A DNA stretch of 39,554 nt from Pseudomonas sp. GM84 (GTDB lineage Bacteria; Pseudomonadota; Gammaproteobacteria; Pseudomonadales; Pseudomonadaceae). A program made the position numbers and the translations under genes. Position 1 is the first letter of the stretch, and each line of letters starts with the position of its first letter. Where the stretch lies: the NCBI RefSeq assembly GCF_000282535.1, contig NZ_AKJC01000322.1, forward strand, positions 1 through 39,554. The letters run 5' to 3'. This document shows, one piece after another, positions 25,490 to 33,804 of the stretch. Below the pieces are notes generated by a model. That model was given only the letters and a program-made list of their open reading frames with translations, did not search any database and had not been told where the DNA came from.

Positions 25490-27165
25490 GGCTGCACCTG
25501 TTCGTCGAGTGTGGTCGGGCCGGGTATCGGGCGCGCTGCCATCACCGCTTCGATGTAGCGATCCGGCGTTTGCAGGCTGGCGGCGGTGTCCTGGGTGTAG
25601 CGCAGCAACGGCTCGGCCTTGAAACTGAGAATGATGCACAGGCCCAGCAGAATGACGATCGGCAGGCATTCATTGCGATGCAGCACAGGCGAAGGGCGCT
25701 CTTCGGGTTTCCAGAAGCGCTGGATACCCACGCGGCCGAAAGCGATCAATGAAGCCATGCCCGACAAAACGAGCAAGGCAACCAACCCCCAGCCGGCCGC
25801 GGACAGCGGCTGTTCGGCTGGAACACCCAGCCCCAGCGGATTGAACAGCGCGCTCATCAGGTTGAGTTTGCCGACGAAGCCGGACAGTGGCGGCATGCCG
25901 ATGATCAGCAGGGCGCAGGCGATGAAACTGAGGCCGAGGAAGGCCATGGTCCATGGGATGATTTGGCCGATTACAACCTTTTGGTCGTCGTCGAGGTTGA
26001 TGCCCTTGGGGGGGTGCAATGACTCGAGCGGCGACGGAATGGCATCCTCTTCTTCATCCAGCGGTGCTTCATTGGCCGAGCGCGAGCGCTCGACCAGTTC
26101 GGCGAGCAGGAACAGTGCGCACAACGCCAGGGTCGAGTTCACCAGGTAGAACAGCGCCGCGCCTGTCAGTGCCGGTTGGGCGAAGCCGACAGCTCCGAGC
26201 AGCGTGCCCGCGGAGACCAGGATGCTCAGCGCGGCCATTCGCTCCAGCCGCTGGGCTGCAAGTATCGACACTGCTGCTACGGCCAAGGTGGCCAGGCCAC
26301 CGTACACCAGCCATTGCCCGCCAAAATGTGCCGATGCGCCCGCTTGCCCGGAGAACAGCAAGGTCCACAAGCGCAGTACTGCATACAGGCCGACCTTGGT
26401 CATGATGGCAAACAGCGCTGCCACGGGCGCGCTGGCCGAGGCGTAGGCGGGGACCAGCCAGAAGTTCAGCGGCCAGATCCCGGCCTTCACCAGGAACGCC
26501 ATGGCCAGCACCGCTGCCCCGGCGTGCAGGAGGCCGCGGTCGGCTTCCGGTACCAGCGGAATCTTCAGGGCCAGGTCGGCCATGTTGAGGGTGCCGGTAA
26601 CGCCATAGAGCATGGCCGCGCCGATCAGGAACAGCGACGAGGCAAACAGGTTGATGGCAATGTAATGCAGGCCCGCGCGCACCCTCGCTCGGCCCGACCC
26701 ATGCAGCAGCAGGCCGTATGAGGCCGCCAGAAGCACTTCGAAGAACACGAACAGGTTGAACAGGTCGGCGGTGAGAAAGGCGCCGTACAGGCCCATCAGT
26801 TGGATCTGGAACAAGGCATGAAAGCTCGCGCCGGCACTGGCCCAGCGGACGCGGGCGAACAGCAGCGCGCAGACACCGATGATCCCGGTCAGGGTCAGCA
26901 ACAGTGCCGAAAGGTGGTCAAGCACCAGCACGATGCCAAACGGCGCCGGCCAGTTGCCGGGCAGGTAGACGCCGATCGACTCCGCCTGGCCCTGGGTGCG
27001 TACCCACAACAGCAGGCACACTGCAATGGCAAGGCCGGTGAAGGTGGACAGCAGGTTGAGGCGCCCCTTGAGCTGGCGATGCTTCTCGCCTAGCAACAGC
27101 ATCAGCGCCGCAGTCAGCAGCGGCAGCAGTATGGGTGCGACGATCAGTTGACCCATGCCTGTCAT
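25486..27165 (-). CDS. shaD: Na+/H+ antiporter subunit D
   Basis: 559 residues, about 14 transmembrane helices. It is homologous to the NuoM/NuoN proton-pumping subunits of complex I, with the family segments LNMADLALK, AFLVKAGIWPLNFWLVPAY and MPPLSGFVGKLNLMSALF. Lysine in VKAGIWPL and glutamate in FFEVLLAASYG match the conserved ion-path residues. The cytoplasmic insert ERSRSANEAPLDEEEDAIP is unusually acidic. The start overlaps shaC by four bases; an internal ATG three codons later is also possible. The protein forms one of the two channel-like halves of the antiporter. Confidence 0.96.
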   Translation of the reverse strand: MTGMGQLIVAPILLPLLTAALMLLLGEKHRQLKGRLNLLSTFTGLAIAVCLLLWVRTQGQAESIGVYLPGNWPAPFGIVLVLDHLSALLLTLTGIIGVCALLFARVRWASAGASFHALFQIQLMGLYGAFLTADLFNLFVFFEVLLAASYGLLLHGSGRARVRAGLHYIAINLFASSLFLIGAAMLYGVTGTLNMADLALKIPLVPEADRGLLHAGAAVLAMAFLVKAGIWPLNFWLVPAYASASAPVAALFAIMTKVGLYAVLRLWTLLFSGQAGASAHFGGQWLVYGGLATLAVAAVSILAAQRLERMAALSILVSAGTLLGAVGFAQPALTGAALFYLVNSTLALCALFLLAELVERSRSANEAPLDEEEDAIPSPLESLHPPKGINLDDDQKVVIGQIIPWTMAFLGLSFIACALLIIGMPPLSGFVGKLNLMSALFNPLGLGVPAEQPLSAAGWGLVALLVLSGMASLIAFGRVGIQRFWKPEERPSPVLHRNECLPIVILLGLCIILSFKAEPLLRYTQDTAASLQTPDRYIEAVMAARPIPGPTTLDEQVQP

Positions 27166-27506
27166 TCGTCACGCTCCCGGCCATCCACGTGGTCGGTACC
27201 GGTCAGGCCGCGCGATGCCAACAGCACCACCAGGAACAGGGCGGTCATGGCGAAGCTGATGACGATCGCGGTCAGCACCAGCGCCTGGGGCAACGGGTCG
27301 GTGTAATGCAGCAGGTCCTGGGTCACCCCGTCCTTGATGATCGGTTCCTTGCCGATGAACAGGCTGCCCATGCTGAAGATGAACAAGTTGACTCCATACG
27401 ACAGCAGGCACAGGCCCATGATCACCTGGTAGGTTCGCGGGCGCAGGATCAACCACACCCCCGAGGCGGCCAGTACGCCGATGGCGACTGCGATGACTTC
27501 TTCCAT
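27162..27506 (-). CDS. shaC: Na+/H+ antiporter subunit C
   Basis: 114 residues with three transmembrane helices, homologous to NuoK. MEEVIAVAIGVLAASGVWLI begins the protein; the core motif GLCLLSYGVNLFIFSMG and DPLPQALVLTAIVISFAMTA (the NuoK-like conserved helix) are intact. The ATG at 27506 shares one base with the shaA stop, and the stop overlaps shaD by four bases. A longer upstream reading frame inside shaA was rejected as its out-of-frame shadow. Confidence 0.96.
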   Translation of the reverse strand: MEEVIAVAIGVLAASGVWLILRPRTYQVIMGLCLLSYGVNLFIFSMGSLFIGKEPIIKDGVTQDLLHYTDPLPQALVLTAIVISFAMTALFLVVLLASRGLTGTDHVDGRERDE

Positions 27507-30421
27507 CAGGCGGCTCCTGCTTGACTGGTTTTCGACGGATTGCCCGGGCGATAGGCGCGTACCGACTGGTGCGCCAGGGCAGTGAGGATCAGCAGGGTCG
27601 AGCCGACCACCACGGTGTACACGCCGATGTCGAAGAACAGCGCACTGGCCACGTGAACATCGCCCAGCAACGGCAGGTGCAGGTGGGCGGTATGGGTGGT
27701 GAGGAACGGGTAGCCCAGCAGCATGGCGCCCACCCCGGTCAGGGTGGCGCACAGCAGGCCGGTGCCCATCCAGCGCAGCGGCCGCAGGCTCATCTGGGCC
27801 TCGACCCACTGGGTGCCGGCGACCATGTACTGCAGAATGAACGCCACCGACATGACCAGGCCGGCGACGAAACCACCGCCCGGTTGGTTGTGGCCACGCA
27901 TGAACAAGTACATCGAAACCAGCAGGGCGATCGGCAGCAGCAAACGCACCAGCACCGCGGGCACCATCATGAAGCCCAGCGCGGTGTCGCTGGCATGCCG
28001 CGGGTTGATCAGGTCGGTTACCACGTCGGGCGCCAGCAGGCGCTGCTGGGCTGGCAGCTGCATGCTCTCCTTGGGTGGGCGGAAGCGGCGCAGCAAGGCG
28101 AATACGGTGATCGCCACGGCTACCAGCACAGTGATTTCGCCGAGGGTATCGAAGCCACGGAAGTCAACGAGCATCACGTTGACCACGTTGGTGCCGCCGC
28201 CTTGAGGCAGGGCCCGGCTCAGATAGAACGAGGAAATATCGTTGGGTGTCGGCCGCGTCAGCATGGCGTAGGACAGTACGGCCATGCCGGTGCCGACCAG
28301 CACGGCGAGCAACAGGTCGCGCAGGCGCCGAATGCGCGCACGGTCCAGGCTGCCGGGCAGGGGCGAGACGCCTTCGATTCGGCGTGGCAGCCAACGCAGG
28401 CCGAGCAGGATCAGCACCGTGGTGACCACTTCCACCACCAGTTGGGTCAGCGCCAGGTCGGGCGCCGAGAACCACACGAAGGTGATGCAGGTCATCAGGC
28501 CGCAGACGCCGACCATGATCAAGGCGGCCAGGCGGTGGTACTTGGCCTGGTAGGCGGCCCCGATGGCGCAGGCGATGGCGATCAGCCACAGCGCGACGAA
28601 CACGCCGGAGCCTGGAATCTTCGGTCGATCCCCCCAGCTAAGGCCGCTGTACAGCATGGGCGTGAGCCCGGCGAGAAACGCTGCCAATACCAGCATGAAC
28701 AGCTGCGATTGCAGCCGGCGGCTGGTCAGCAGCCTCTCGGCCCGTCGGGCCAACAGCATCAGGCGCGCTTGGCCGTGTTCGAACAGGCGCTTGCCATTGA
28801 AGCGCTCGATCAGCGGCGGGTAGGGGAAGCGACCGAGGCGCAGCTGGTTACGTAGCAGCAGGTACAGCACAACGCCACCGCTCATGGCCACCAGGCTCAT
28901 GATCAGCGGGGCGTTCCAGCCATGCCAGATGGCCAGGCTGTATTCCGGCAGCGTGCCGCCTACCACGGGCAATGCAGCGGCCGCCAGCAACGGGCCGACC
29001 GACTGGGCAGGGAAAATACCCACCACCAGGCAGGTGAGTACCAGCAGTTCGACGGGGGCGCGCATCCAGCGTGGCGGTTCATGGGGCGTGTGCGGCAAAT
29101 CTTGCGCGGTAGGGCCGAAGAACACATCGACGGTAAAGCGCAGGGCATAGGCGACGCTGAAGGTGCCGGCAAGGGTGGCGATGACTGGAAGCGTGGCTTC
29201 GACCCAGGCAGTGGAGGAGATGAACACGGTTTCGGCAAAGAACATTTCCTTGGACAGGAAACCGTTCATCAGTGGCACTCCCGCCATCGAGGCACTGGCC
29301 ACCATGGCCAGCGTCGCGGTGTACGGAACCAGTCGGATCAGGCCGCTCAGGCGGCGAATGTCGCGGGTGCCGCTCTCGTGGTCGATGATGCCGGCGGCCA
29401 TGAACAGCGAGGCCTTGAAAGTGGCATGGTTGAGGATGTGGAACACTGCGGCGACGGCTGCCAGCGGGCTGTTGAGGCCCAGCAGCAGGGTAATCAGGCC
29501 GAGGTGGCTGATGGTGGAGTAGGCCAGCAGGCCTTTGAGGTCGTTCTGGAACATGGCCGCGAAGGCGCCCAGCAGCAGCGTCAGCGCGCCGGCACCCCCG
29601 ACGATCCAGAACCACTCTTCGCTGCCGGAAAGCACTGGCCACAGCCGCGCCAGCAAGAATACCCCGGCCTTGACCATGGTCGCCGAGTGCAAGTAGGCAG
29701 AAACCGGTGTCGGCGCCGCCATGGCGTGGGGCAGCCAGAACTGGAAGGGAAACTGCGCGCTCTTGCTGAGCGCGCCAATCAGGATCAAGGGCAGCAATAC
29801 CGGATACAACGCGTGCTGGCGGACGGTCTCGCCGGCGACCAGGACCTTGTCCAGGTCGTAGCTGCCGACCACATGCCCAAGCAGCAAGGCGCCCACCAGC
29901 AGGCACAGCCCGCCGGCGCCCGTAACCATGAGGGCCATGTAGGCCCCGCGGCGGGCGTCAGCGCGGTGGTGCCAGTAGCCAATCAGCAGGAACGAGAACA
30001 GGCTGGTCAGTTCCCAGAAGAACACCAGTTGGATCAGGTTGCCGGAAATCACCAGGCCGAGCATCGCCCCCATGAACGCCAGGAAGAATGCGAAGAAGCG
30101 CGGTACCGGGTCCTGCGGCGACATGTAGTAGCGCGCATACAGTGACACCAGCGCGCCGATGCCCAGTACCAGCAGCGAGAACAACCAGGCGAAGCCGTCC
30201 ATGCGCAGCACGAGGTTCAACCCCAGACTGGGCAACCAGAGAAACTCTTCGCGGATGACCCCGCCATGGGCGATCTGGGGGTACAGCAGTGCTACCTGGA
30301 CAGTGCCGACCAGGGCCACGAGTCCTGCGAGGATGGACTCGGCGTTACGTGCGTTGTGCGGCAGCACAGCTGCCAGGCAACTGCCCACGAACGGCAGAAG
30401 CAGTAGCACTATCAATGACAT
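27506..30421 (-). CDS. shaA: Na+/H+ antiporter subunit A, fused A-B
   Basis: 971 residues. The first 500 or so form the NuoL-like channel domain (ELTSLFSFLLIGYWHHRADA, ALSKSAQFPFQFWLPHAMAA, HSATMVKAGVFLLAR). A MrpA-specific C-terminal set follows, with WFSAPDLALTQLVVEVVTTV. From about residue 835 the former MnhB subunit is fused on (MYLFMRGHNQPGGGFVAGL). Such A-B fusions define the six-gene group-2 Mrp/Pha/Sha antiporters, so the absence of a separate B gene is expected. The complex exchanges Na+ (or K+) for protons and supports alkaline pH, salt and, in P. aeruginosa, virulence. It is the first gene of the operon. Confidence 0.96.
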   Translation of the reverse strand: MSLIVLLLLPFVGSCLAAVLPHNARNAESILAGLVALVGTVQVALLYPQIAHGGVIREEFLWLPSLGLNLVLRMDGFAWLFSLLVLGIGALVSLYARYYMSPQDPVPRFFAFFLAFMGAMLGLVISGNLIQLVFFWELTSLFSFLLIGYWHHRADARRGAYMALMVTGAGGLCLLVGALLLGHVVGSYDLDKVLVAGETVRQHALYPVLLPLILIGALSKSAQFPFQFWLPHAMAAPTPVSAYLHSATMVKAGVFLLARLWPVLSGSEEWFWIVGGAGALTLLLGAFAAMFQNDLKGLLAYSTISHLGLITLLLGLNSPLAAVAAVFHILNHATFKASLFMAAGIIDHESGTRDIRRLSGLIRLVPYTATLAMVASASMAGVPLMNGFLSKEMFFAETVFISSTAWVEATLPVIATLAGTFSVAYALRFTVDVFFGPTAQDLPHTPHEPPRWMRAPVELLVLTCLVVGIFPAQSVGPLLAAAALPVVGGTLPEYSLAIWHGWNAPLIMSLVAMSGGVVLYLLLRNQLRLGRFPYPPLIERFNGKRLFEHGQARLMLLARRAERLLTSRRLQSQLFMLVLAAFLAGLTPMLYSGLSWGDRPKIPGSGVFVALWLIAIACAIGAAYQAKYHRLAALIMVGVCGLMTCITFVWFSAPDLALTQLVVEVVTTVLILLGLRWLPRRIEGVSPLPGSLDRARIRRLRDLLLAVLVGTGMAVLSYAMLTRPTPNDISSFYLSRALPQGGGTNVVNVMLVDFRGFDTLGEITVLVAVAITVFALLRRFRPPKESMQLPAQQRLLAPDVVTDLINPRHASDTALGFMMVPAVLVRLLLPIALLVSMYLFMRGHNQPGGGFVAGLVMSVAFILQYMVAGTQWVEAQMSLRPLRWMGTGLLCATLTGVGAMLLGYPFLTTHTAHLHLPLLGDVHVASALFFDIGVYTVVVGSTLLILTALAHQSVRAYRPGNPSKTSQAGAA

Positions 30422-30450
30422 AGCGTTCTATTCTGGAGAGGTTTGCAAGG

Positions 30451-30479
30451 ATCATACGTGCCGAGCAGTTGATCACCAA
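30451..30479 (-). promoter_or_regulatory. Sigma-70 promoter of shaACDEFG
   Basis: On the minus strand TTGGTG (30479-30474), a 17-bp spacer and TATGAT (30456-30451) lie about 30 bp before the shaA start. A second TATGAT at 30503-30498 has no good -35. The AT-rich inverted repeat GCAGCT/AGCTGC at 30521-30559 lies further upstream, in the 149-bp gap to the next gene. Confidence 0.55.
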
Positions 30480-30570
30480 CACGCAAGCTGTCGCAGAATC
30501 ATACAAACAGGGTGTGACACGCAGCTTTTTTATAACAGTTTTTTACGAAGCATAGCTGCAGTTGCGCTGA

Positions 30571-31521
30571 TTACAGGCCGGGTTCGCGTTCTCGGTCATG
30601 CGCGATTTCGATTTCTTCGGCAGTTGCACGCGTGCGTCGGATTTTCAGTTCGCTTACCACAACGGCCATCACGATCAACAGTCCGCCCAGTAGCGCCACG
30701 CCTGGCAGGCGCTCGCCGGCGATGCGCCCGACGACCCCGGCCCATACCGGTTCACCGGCGTAGATCAACGTGGCGCGGGTTGGCGAAACCGATTGCTGGG
30801 CCCAGTTCATCGCTACCTGGATCACCGCGCTCATCGCGCCCAGGCCGAGCGCACTGAGCAGCAGCAGCCACGAGAAGTCCGGGAGACGCTCCTGGGTCGG
30901 AACGATCATCAGGAAAGACAGCAACGATGCGGTCGCCAATTGCACCACGGTGACCCGTCGGACATCGACCTGGCCGGCGTAGCGACTGATCAGGATGATT
31001 TCGCCGGCGATGGCCACGGCGCTTACCAGCGTTACCACTTCGCCTTCACTGAAGTGCAGTGCCCCACCCTCGGGACCGGCCAGCAGCATCAGGCCGATGA
31101 ACGCCAGGCAGATGCCGATGCTCGGCATCAACCCTGGGCGTCGGCCCAGCACCAGCCACTGCAGCAGCGGCACGAACGGCACATAGAGCGCGGTGATGAA
31201 CGCCGACTGGCTGCTGCTGATGGTCTGCAGGCCCATGGTCTGCAAGCCGTAACCGAGCATGATGGTGATGCCGATCAGCACACCGGCCTTCAGTTCGGTG
31301 AAGGTCAGCCCGGGCAGCGAGCGCGCCGACACCATGCCCACGAACAATGCCGCTGCGGCAAAACGCAGGCCGACGAAGAACATCGGGCCGCTGACGGTCA
31401 TGACGTTGTGCACCAGCAAGAAGGTGCCGCCCCACAGCATGGTGATGAATACCAGCACCATCTCGGCCTTGCTCAGGCGAAAGGACAGGGAGGTCTTTGG
31501 GCTACTGGTCGGCTGGCTCAT
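30571..31521 (-). CDS. EamA/DMT-family transporter
   Basis: 316 residues with ten predicted transmembrane helices in two EamA repeats: one from about residue 20 (AEMVLVFITMLWGGTFLLVH), the other from about 165 (VVTLVSAVAIAGEIILISRY). It is an inner-membrane drug/metabolite exporter; substrates of this family are amino acids, polyamines or toxic metabolites and cannot be read from sequence. I use the ATG at 31521 (MSQPTSSPK), the typical hydrophilic lead-in. It is divergent from the XRE-cupin gene across a short region holding two copies of an 18-bp palindrome, and is probably controlled by it. The same palindrome precedes a second exporter at 38208-39095. Confidence 0.92.
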   Translation of the reverse strand: MSQPTSSPKTSLSFRLSKAEMVLVFITMLWGGTFLLVHNVMTVSGPMFFVGLRFAAAALFVGMVSARSLPGLTFTELKAGVLIGITIMLGYGLQTMGLQTISSSQSAFITALYVPFVPLLQWLVLGRRPGLMPSIGICLAFIGLMLLAGPEGGALHFSEGEVVTLVSAVAIAGEIILISRYAGQVDVRRVTVVQLATASLLSFLMIVPTQERLPDFSWLLLLSALGLGAMSAVIQVAMNWAQQSVSPTRATLIYAGEPVWAGVVGRIAGERLPGVALLGGLLIVMAVVVSELKIRRTRATAEEIEIAHDREREPGL

Positions 31522-31564
31522 GCGCTTGCACACTCGAAGGGGTCGGCGCACAATCGGCGCAAAG

Positions 31565-31582
31565 TGGGCAGTATACTGCGCA
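31565..31582. promoter_or_regulatory. Operator site A (18-bp palindrome)
   Basis: TGGGCAGTATACTGCGCA: palindromic except at the third base pair. Its centre lies 52 bp before the EamA start and includes a -10-like TATACT readable on both strands. The centre-to-centre distance to site B is 29 bp. Confidence 0.65.
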
Positions 31583-31593
31583 ATCCGGGTAAG

Positions 31594-31611
31594 TGAGCAA
31601 TATAGTGCACA
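31594..31611. promoter_or_regulatory. Operator site B (18-bp palindrome)
   Basis: TGAGCAATATAGTGCACA fits the same consensus, TGNGCANTATANTGCNCA. It covers the start region of the XRE-cupin gene (GTG at 31605 or 31593), so binding would block its own translation start region and transcription. Confidence 0.65.
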
Positions 31612-32168
31612 AAGATTCCACGTATCGCGCGTCAGTGTTGCAGCATGTCAGCTTCAATGTTCGTAGCCTGCGCAACGCCGCTTCGATGAGCCAGACAGCC
31701 CTGGCGGAGCGCTCGGGCGTCAGCCGGCGCATGCTGGTGGCGATCGAGGCAGGTGAGAAGAACGTCAGCCTGACGACCCTTGACCTGATTGCCGAAGCCC
31801 TTGGTGTAGCCTTCAGCACGCTGATCCAGGCGCCCGACCAGCGTGACCCTGGTCGCATCGACGAACTCGCCTGGGCTGGAGTGCATCCTCAGAGCAAGGC
31901 GGTGTTGCTGGCCAGCAGCGCGGCCCGGCGGGAAGTGGAAATCTGGGAATGGACCCTGGCTCCCGGGGAATGCTATGTCAGCGAAGCCGATGCCGAGGGC
32001 TGGAGCGAGCAGATCTACGTGGCCGAAGGGCAGCTTACGTTGATCATCGAAGGGGTCGAGCGTTGTCTGCAGGTTGGCCAGTTCCACGTGTTTCCCAGCG
32101 ATTGCCACTACGCTTACCGCAACGATGGCGCCGTGATTACGCGCTTCGTGCGCAACGTGGTGATTTGA
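31605..32168 (+). CDS. XRE-cupin transcriptional regulator
   Basis: 187 residues from the GTG at 31605; a GTG at 31593 and one at 31635 are also in frame, and no start has a strong Shine-Dalgarno sequence. Residues about 15-70 form an HTH_3 domain (MSQTALAERSGVSRRMLVAI is the recognition unit). Residues about 100-185 form a small cupin barrel (EQIYVAEGQLTLIIEGVERC, HVFPSDCHYAYRN). This two-domain type (PuuR/SutR-like) senses a small metabolite and usually represses neighbouring transport or catabolic genes. It is divergent from the EamA exporter, shares two palindromic sites with it and probably regulates both. Confidence 0.92.
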   Translation: MHKDSTYRASVLQHVSFNVRSLRNAASMSQTALAERSGVSRRMLVAIEAGEKNVSLTTLDLIAEALGVAFSTLIQAPDQRDPGRIDELAWAGVHPQSKAVLLASSAARREVEIWEWTLAPGECYVSEADAEGWSEQIYVAEGQLTLIIEGVERCLQVGQFHVFPSDCHYAYRNDGAVITRFVRNVVI

Positions 32169-32188
32169 CCGCGATTCTGTGCCGACCG

Positions 32189-32210
32189 CTTCGCGGGCAT
32201 GCCCGTGAAG
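32189..32210. terminator. REP-like hairpin between convergent genes
   Basis: CTTCGCGGGC AT GCCCGTGAAG folds with one mismatch. It resembles the common P. putida REP core and sits between the XRE-cupin stop and the convergent isochorismatase stop, where it could stop or stabilise both transcripts. There is no T run. Confidence 0.5.
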
Positions 32211-32235
32211 GGGGCGGCACGGACGGTACTCGCGT

Positions 32236-32784
32236 TCAGTGGCCCAGCAACTCGTCAGTCTTCACAACTTTGGCATAGGCAAACGCCAGTGCGGCCATTG
32301 CCGAGGCATGCACATCAGCCGCCGGCACTTGCTTGCCGTCGAAGTCCAGCGGCAGCGTGGCACACGCGTCGTGTGCGACGGTGACGTCATAACCATAATC
32401 GGCGGCGGCTCGTGTGGCTGCGTCGATGCACATATGACTCATGCTGCCAACGATGGTCAGCGCCTGGATGCCGTGCTGGTCCAAGGTGCTCTTGAGTGGG
32501 GTATCGCGAAACGCATTGACCTTGTGCTTGAGTACCACGGGTTCGCCTTCTCGTGGTTGAACTTTGCTGTGAATGGCCGCGCCTTGCGATTCGGGGGCGA
32601 AGAACGGCGCGTCGGCGCTTTCGAACTCATGCCGCACATGCACCACCAGGTCGCCCCGCTGGCGCGCCGCCGCCAGCAGGCGGGCGGCGTTGTCGGCCGC
32701 CTGCTCGGCACCGTCGAGGGTCCATTTGCCGCCGGGGAAATAGTCATTCTGGATGTCGATGATGATCAACGCCTGCTTGTTCAT
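32236..32784 (-). CDS. Isochorismatase-family cysteine hydrolase
   Basis: 182 residues. The catalytic triad of the cysteine-hydrolase fold is visible: Asp10 in LIIIDIQNDYF, Lys88 in LKHKVNAFRDT and Cys119 in GSMSHMCIDAATRAAADYG. Members include nicotinamidases, N-carbamoylsarcosine amidases and various amide or enol-ether hydrolases; YcaC/PncA-like substrate pockets differ and I cannot name the substrate. It is a soluble cytoplasmic enzyme of full family length. It lies alone on the minus strand, 81 bp downstream of soxR's stop, and could be co-transcribed with soxR. No metal-binding histidine cluster of true PncA is evident. Confidence 0.92.
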   Translation of the reverse strand: MNKQALIIIDIQNDYFPGGKWTLDGAEQAADNAARLLAAARQRGDLVVHVRHEFESADAPFFAPESQGAAIHSKVQPREGEPVVLKHKVNAFRDTPLKSTLDQHGIQALTIVGSMSHMCIDAATRAAADYGYDVTVAHDACATLPLDFDGKQVPAADVHASAMAALAFAYAKVVKTDELLGH

Positions 32785-32865
32785 GTTGCCTCCTGAGGCA
32801 ATCGTTGTGGCTAGTCGCTAGTTATAGGCGCTTCACAGCCGCGCTGCCGCAAAGTAATGGCACCT

Positions 32866-33336
32866 TCACAGCGGCTCTGGATGCGCTGGCGGATGCGGCC
32901 CAGGCCCCACTTGGGCCAGATGATCCTGGCGGTTGCGCAGTGGGCACTCTTTCAGTGACAAGCAGCCGCAGCCAATGCAGCCGTCCAGCTGGTCGCGCAG
33001 GAGGGTCATCTCATCGATGCGGCGGCTAAGGTCTTCACGCCAGCGCGCTGACAATCGTTGCCAGTCCTCGGCTGTGGGCGTGTGGTCGTTCGGCAGCGTG
33101 GCCAGCGCGGTGGCGATATCCACCAACGGGATACCCAGGCGCTGGGCCATCTTGATGACCGCCACGCGCCGCAGCATCGCTCTCGGGTACCGGCGCTGGT
33201 TTCCGGTATTGCGGCTGCTGTGGATCAGCCCTTTGGTTTCATAGAAGTGCAGGGCGGTGACGGCCACGCCGCTGCGTGCGGCCAACTGGCCGACGCTGAG
33301 CTGCTTTTCCTGGGCTTGGGACGATTTGCGTGGCAT
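32866..33336 (-). CDS. soxR: Redox-sensitive activator SoxR
   Basis: 156 residues, a MerR-family dimeric activator. The winged HTH is at residues 12-80 (LSVGQLAARSGVAVTALHFYETKGLI, shown in part below 20: VAVTALHFYETKGLI). The dimer helix follows. The [2Fe-2S] ligands are Cys120, Cys123, Cys125 and Cys131 in CIGCGCLSLKEC, spaced as in E. coli SoxR. In Pseudomonas, SoxR responds to redox-active compounds and controls a few efflux and oxygenase genes rather than SoxS. The gene is divergent from a small monooxygenase across an 87-bp gap carrying the SoxR box. It has no visible promoter of its own in that box direction. Confidence 0.97.
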   Translation of the reverse strand: MPRKSSQAQEKQLSVGQLAARSGVAVTALHFYETKGLIHSSRNTGNQRRYPRAMLRRVAVIKMAQRLGIPLVDIATALATLPNDHTPTAEDWQRLSARWREDLSRRIDEMTLLRDQLDGCIGCGCLSLKECPLRNRQDHLAQVGPGPHPPAHPEPL

Positions 33337-33349
33337 GTGGAAAAAGCTC

Positions 33350-33380
33350 TTGACCTTGAGTTAACTCGAGGTTTTACCCT
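33350..33380 (+). promoter_or_regulatory. SoxR-controlled promoter with SoxR box
   Basis: -35 TTGACC at 33350-33355 and -10 TACCCT at 33375-33380 are separated by a 19-bp spacer, the overlong spacing typical of MerR-family targets. The spacer region carries the palindrome CCTTGAGTTAACTCGAGG (33354-33371), which matches the known SoxR site built around GAGTTAACTC. It reads toward the monooxygenase gene. Confidence 0.9.
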
Positions 33381-33423
33381 GCTGGCCATCGCGCTGCAAG
33401 CGTTCAAAGCAAGGAGACTGACC

Positions 33424-33804
33424 ATGACGGCCACGCCGCATTCCCTGTGGTTTACCCAGATGATCGAATACGAGGTACCGGTTTCGCGCCAGGCGGCGTT
33501 GGCCGAGGCTCTGGTCACGCGCAGCGAAGAACTGGCCTTGCGTTGCGAAGGGCTGCAAGGTGTCAGTGTCCAGGCCAGTGATGACGGCAGTCGGGTGCTG
33601 CAGTACTTGCAGTGGCAGTCGCGCCAGGCGTGGGCGACGGCGGCGCAAAGTTTTGCCGATGAGCCTTTTCTCGACTTGCTCAGCCGGCATCAGGCGCGCG
33701 GCGTGAACTTTACCGCCTATCAGGCACTACGCAGCCTGGTGCGCGGCGTCGATGGCGGCTTGCATTGCCAGGTGGGCGAGCTTCAGGCGTACCACGGTGC
33801 GTAG
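33424..33804 (+). CDS. Antibiotic-biosynthesis-monooxygenase (ABM) domain protein
   Basis: 126 residues. An ABM/ferredoxin-like alpha-beta fold begins at FTQMIEYEVPVSRQAALAEA and carries FSSLQYLQWQSRQAW-type features (LQYLQWQSRQAWATAAQSF). The ATG at 33424 is set by AAGGAG at 33411-33416. The gene lies directly behind the SoxR box, so it should be induced by redox-cycling drugs such as phenazines or paraquat. In P. aeruginosa a related small monooxygenase gene (PA2274) is also next to soxR and SoxR-dependent. The likely role is modification or detoxification of quinone-like compounds; that step is inference. Its stop overlaps the convergent hydrolase stop by 22 bp. Confidence 0.88.
   Translation: MTATPHSLWFTQMIEYEVPVSRQAALAEALVTRSEELALRCEGLQGVSVQASDDGSRVLQYLQWQSRQAWATAAQSFADEPFLDLLSRHQARGVNFTAYQALRSLVRGVDGGLHCQVGELQAYHGA

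Noticed and set aside
27506..30421. Missing shaB gene as evidence of a damaged antiporter operon
   Set aside because: The B subunit is fused to the C terminus of ShaA, which is normal for six-gene group-2 Mrp operons.
30521..30559. Terminator hairpin for the EamA gene in the T-rich stretch before shaA
   Set aside because: The stem GCAGCT/AGCTGC encloses the T runs instead of preceding them, and the T tracts are on the wrong strand for the EamA transcript.
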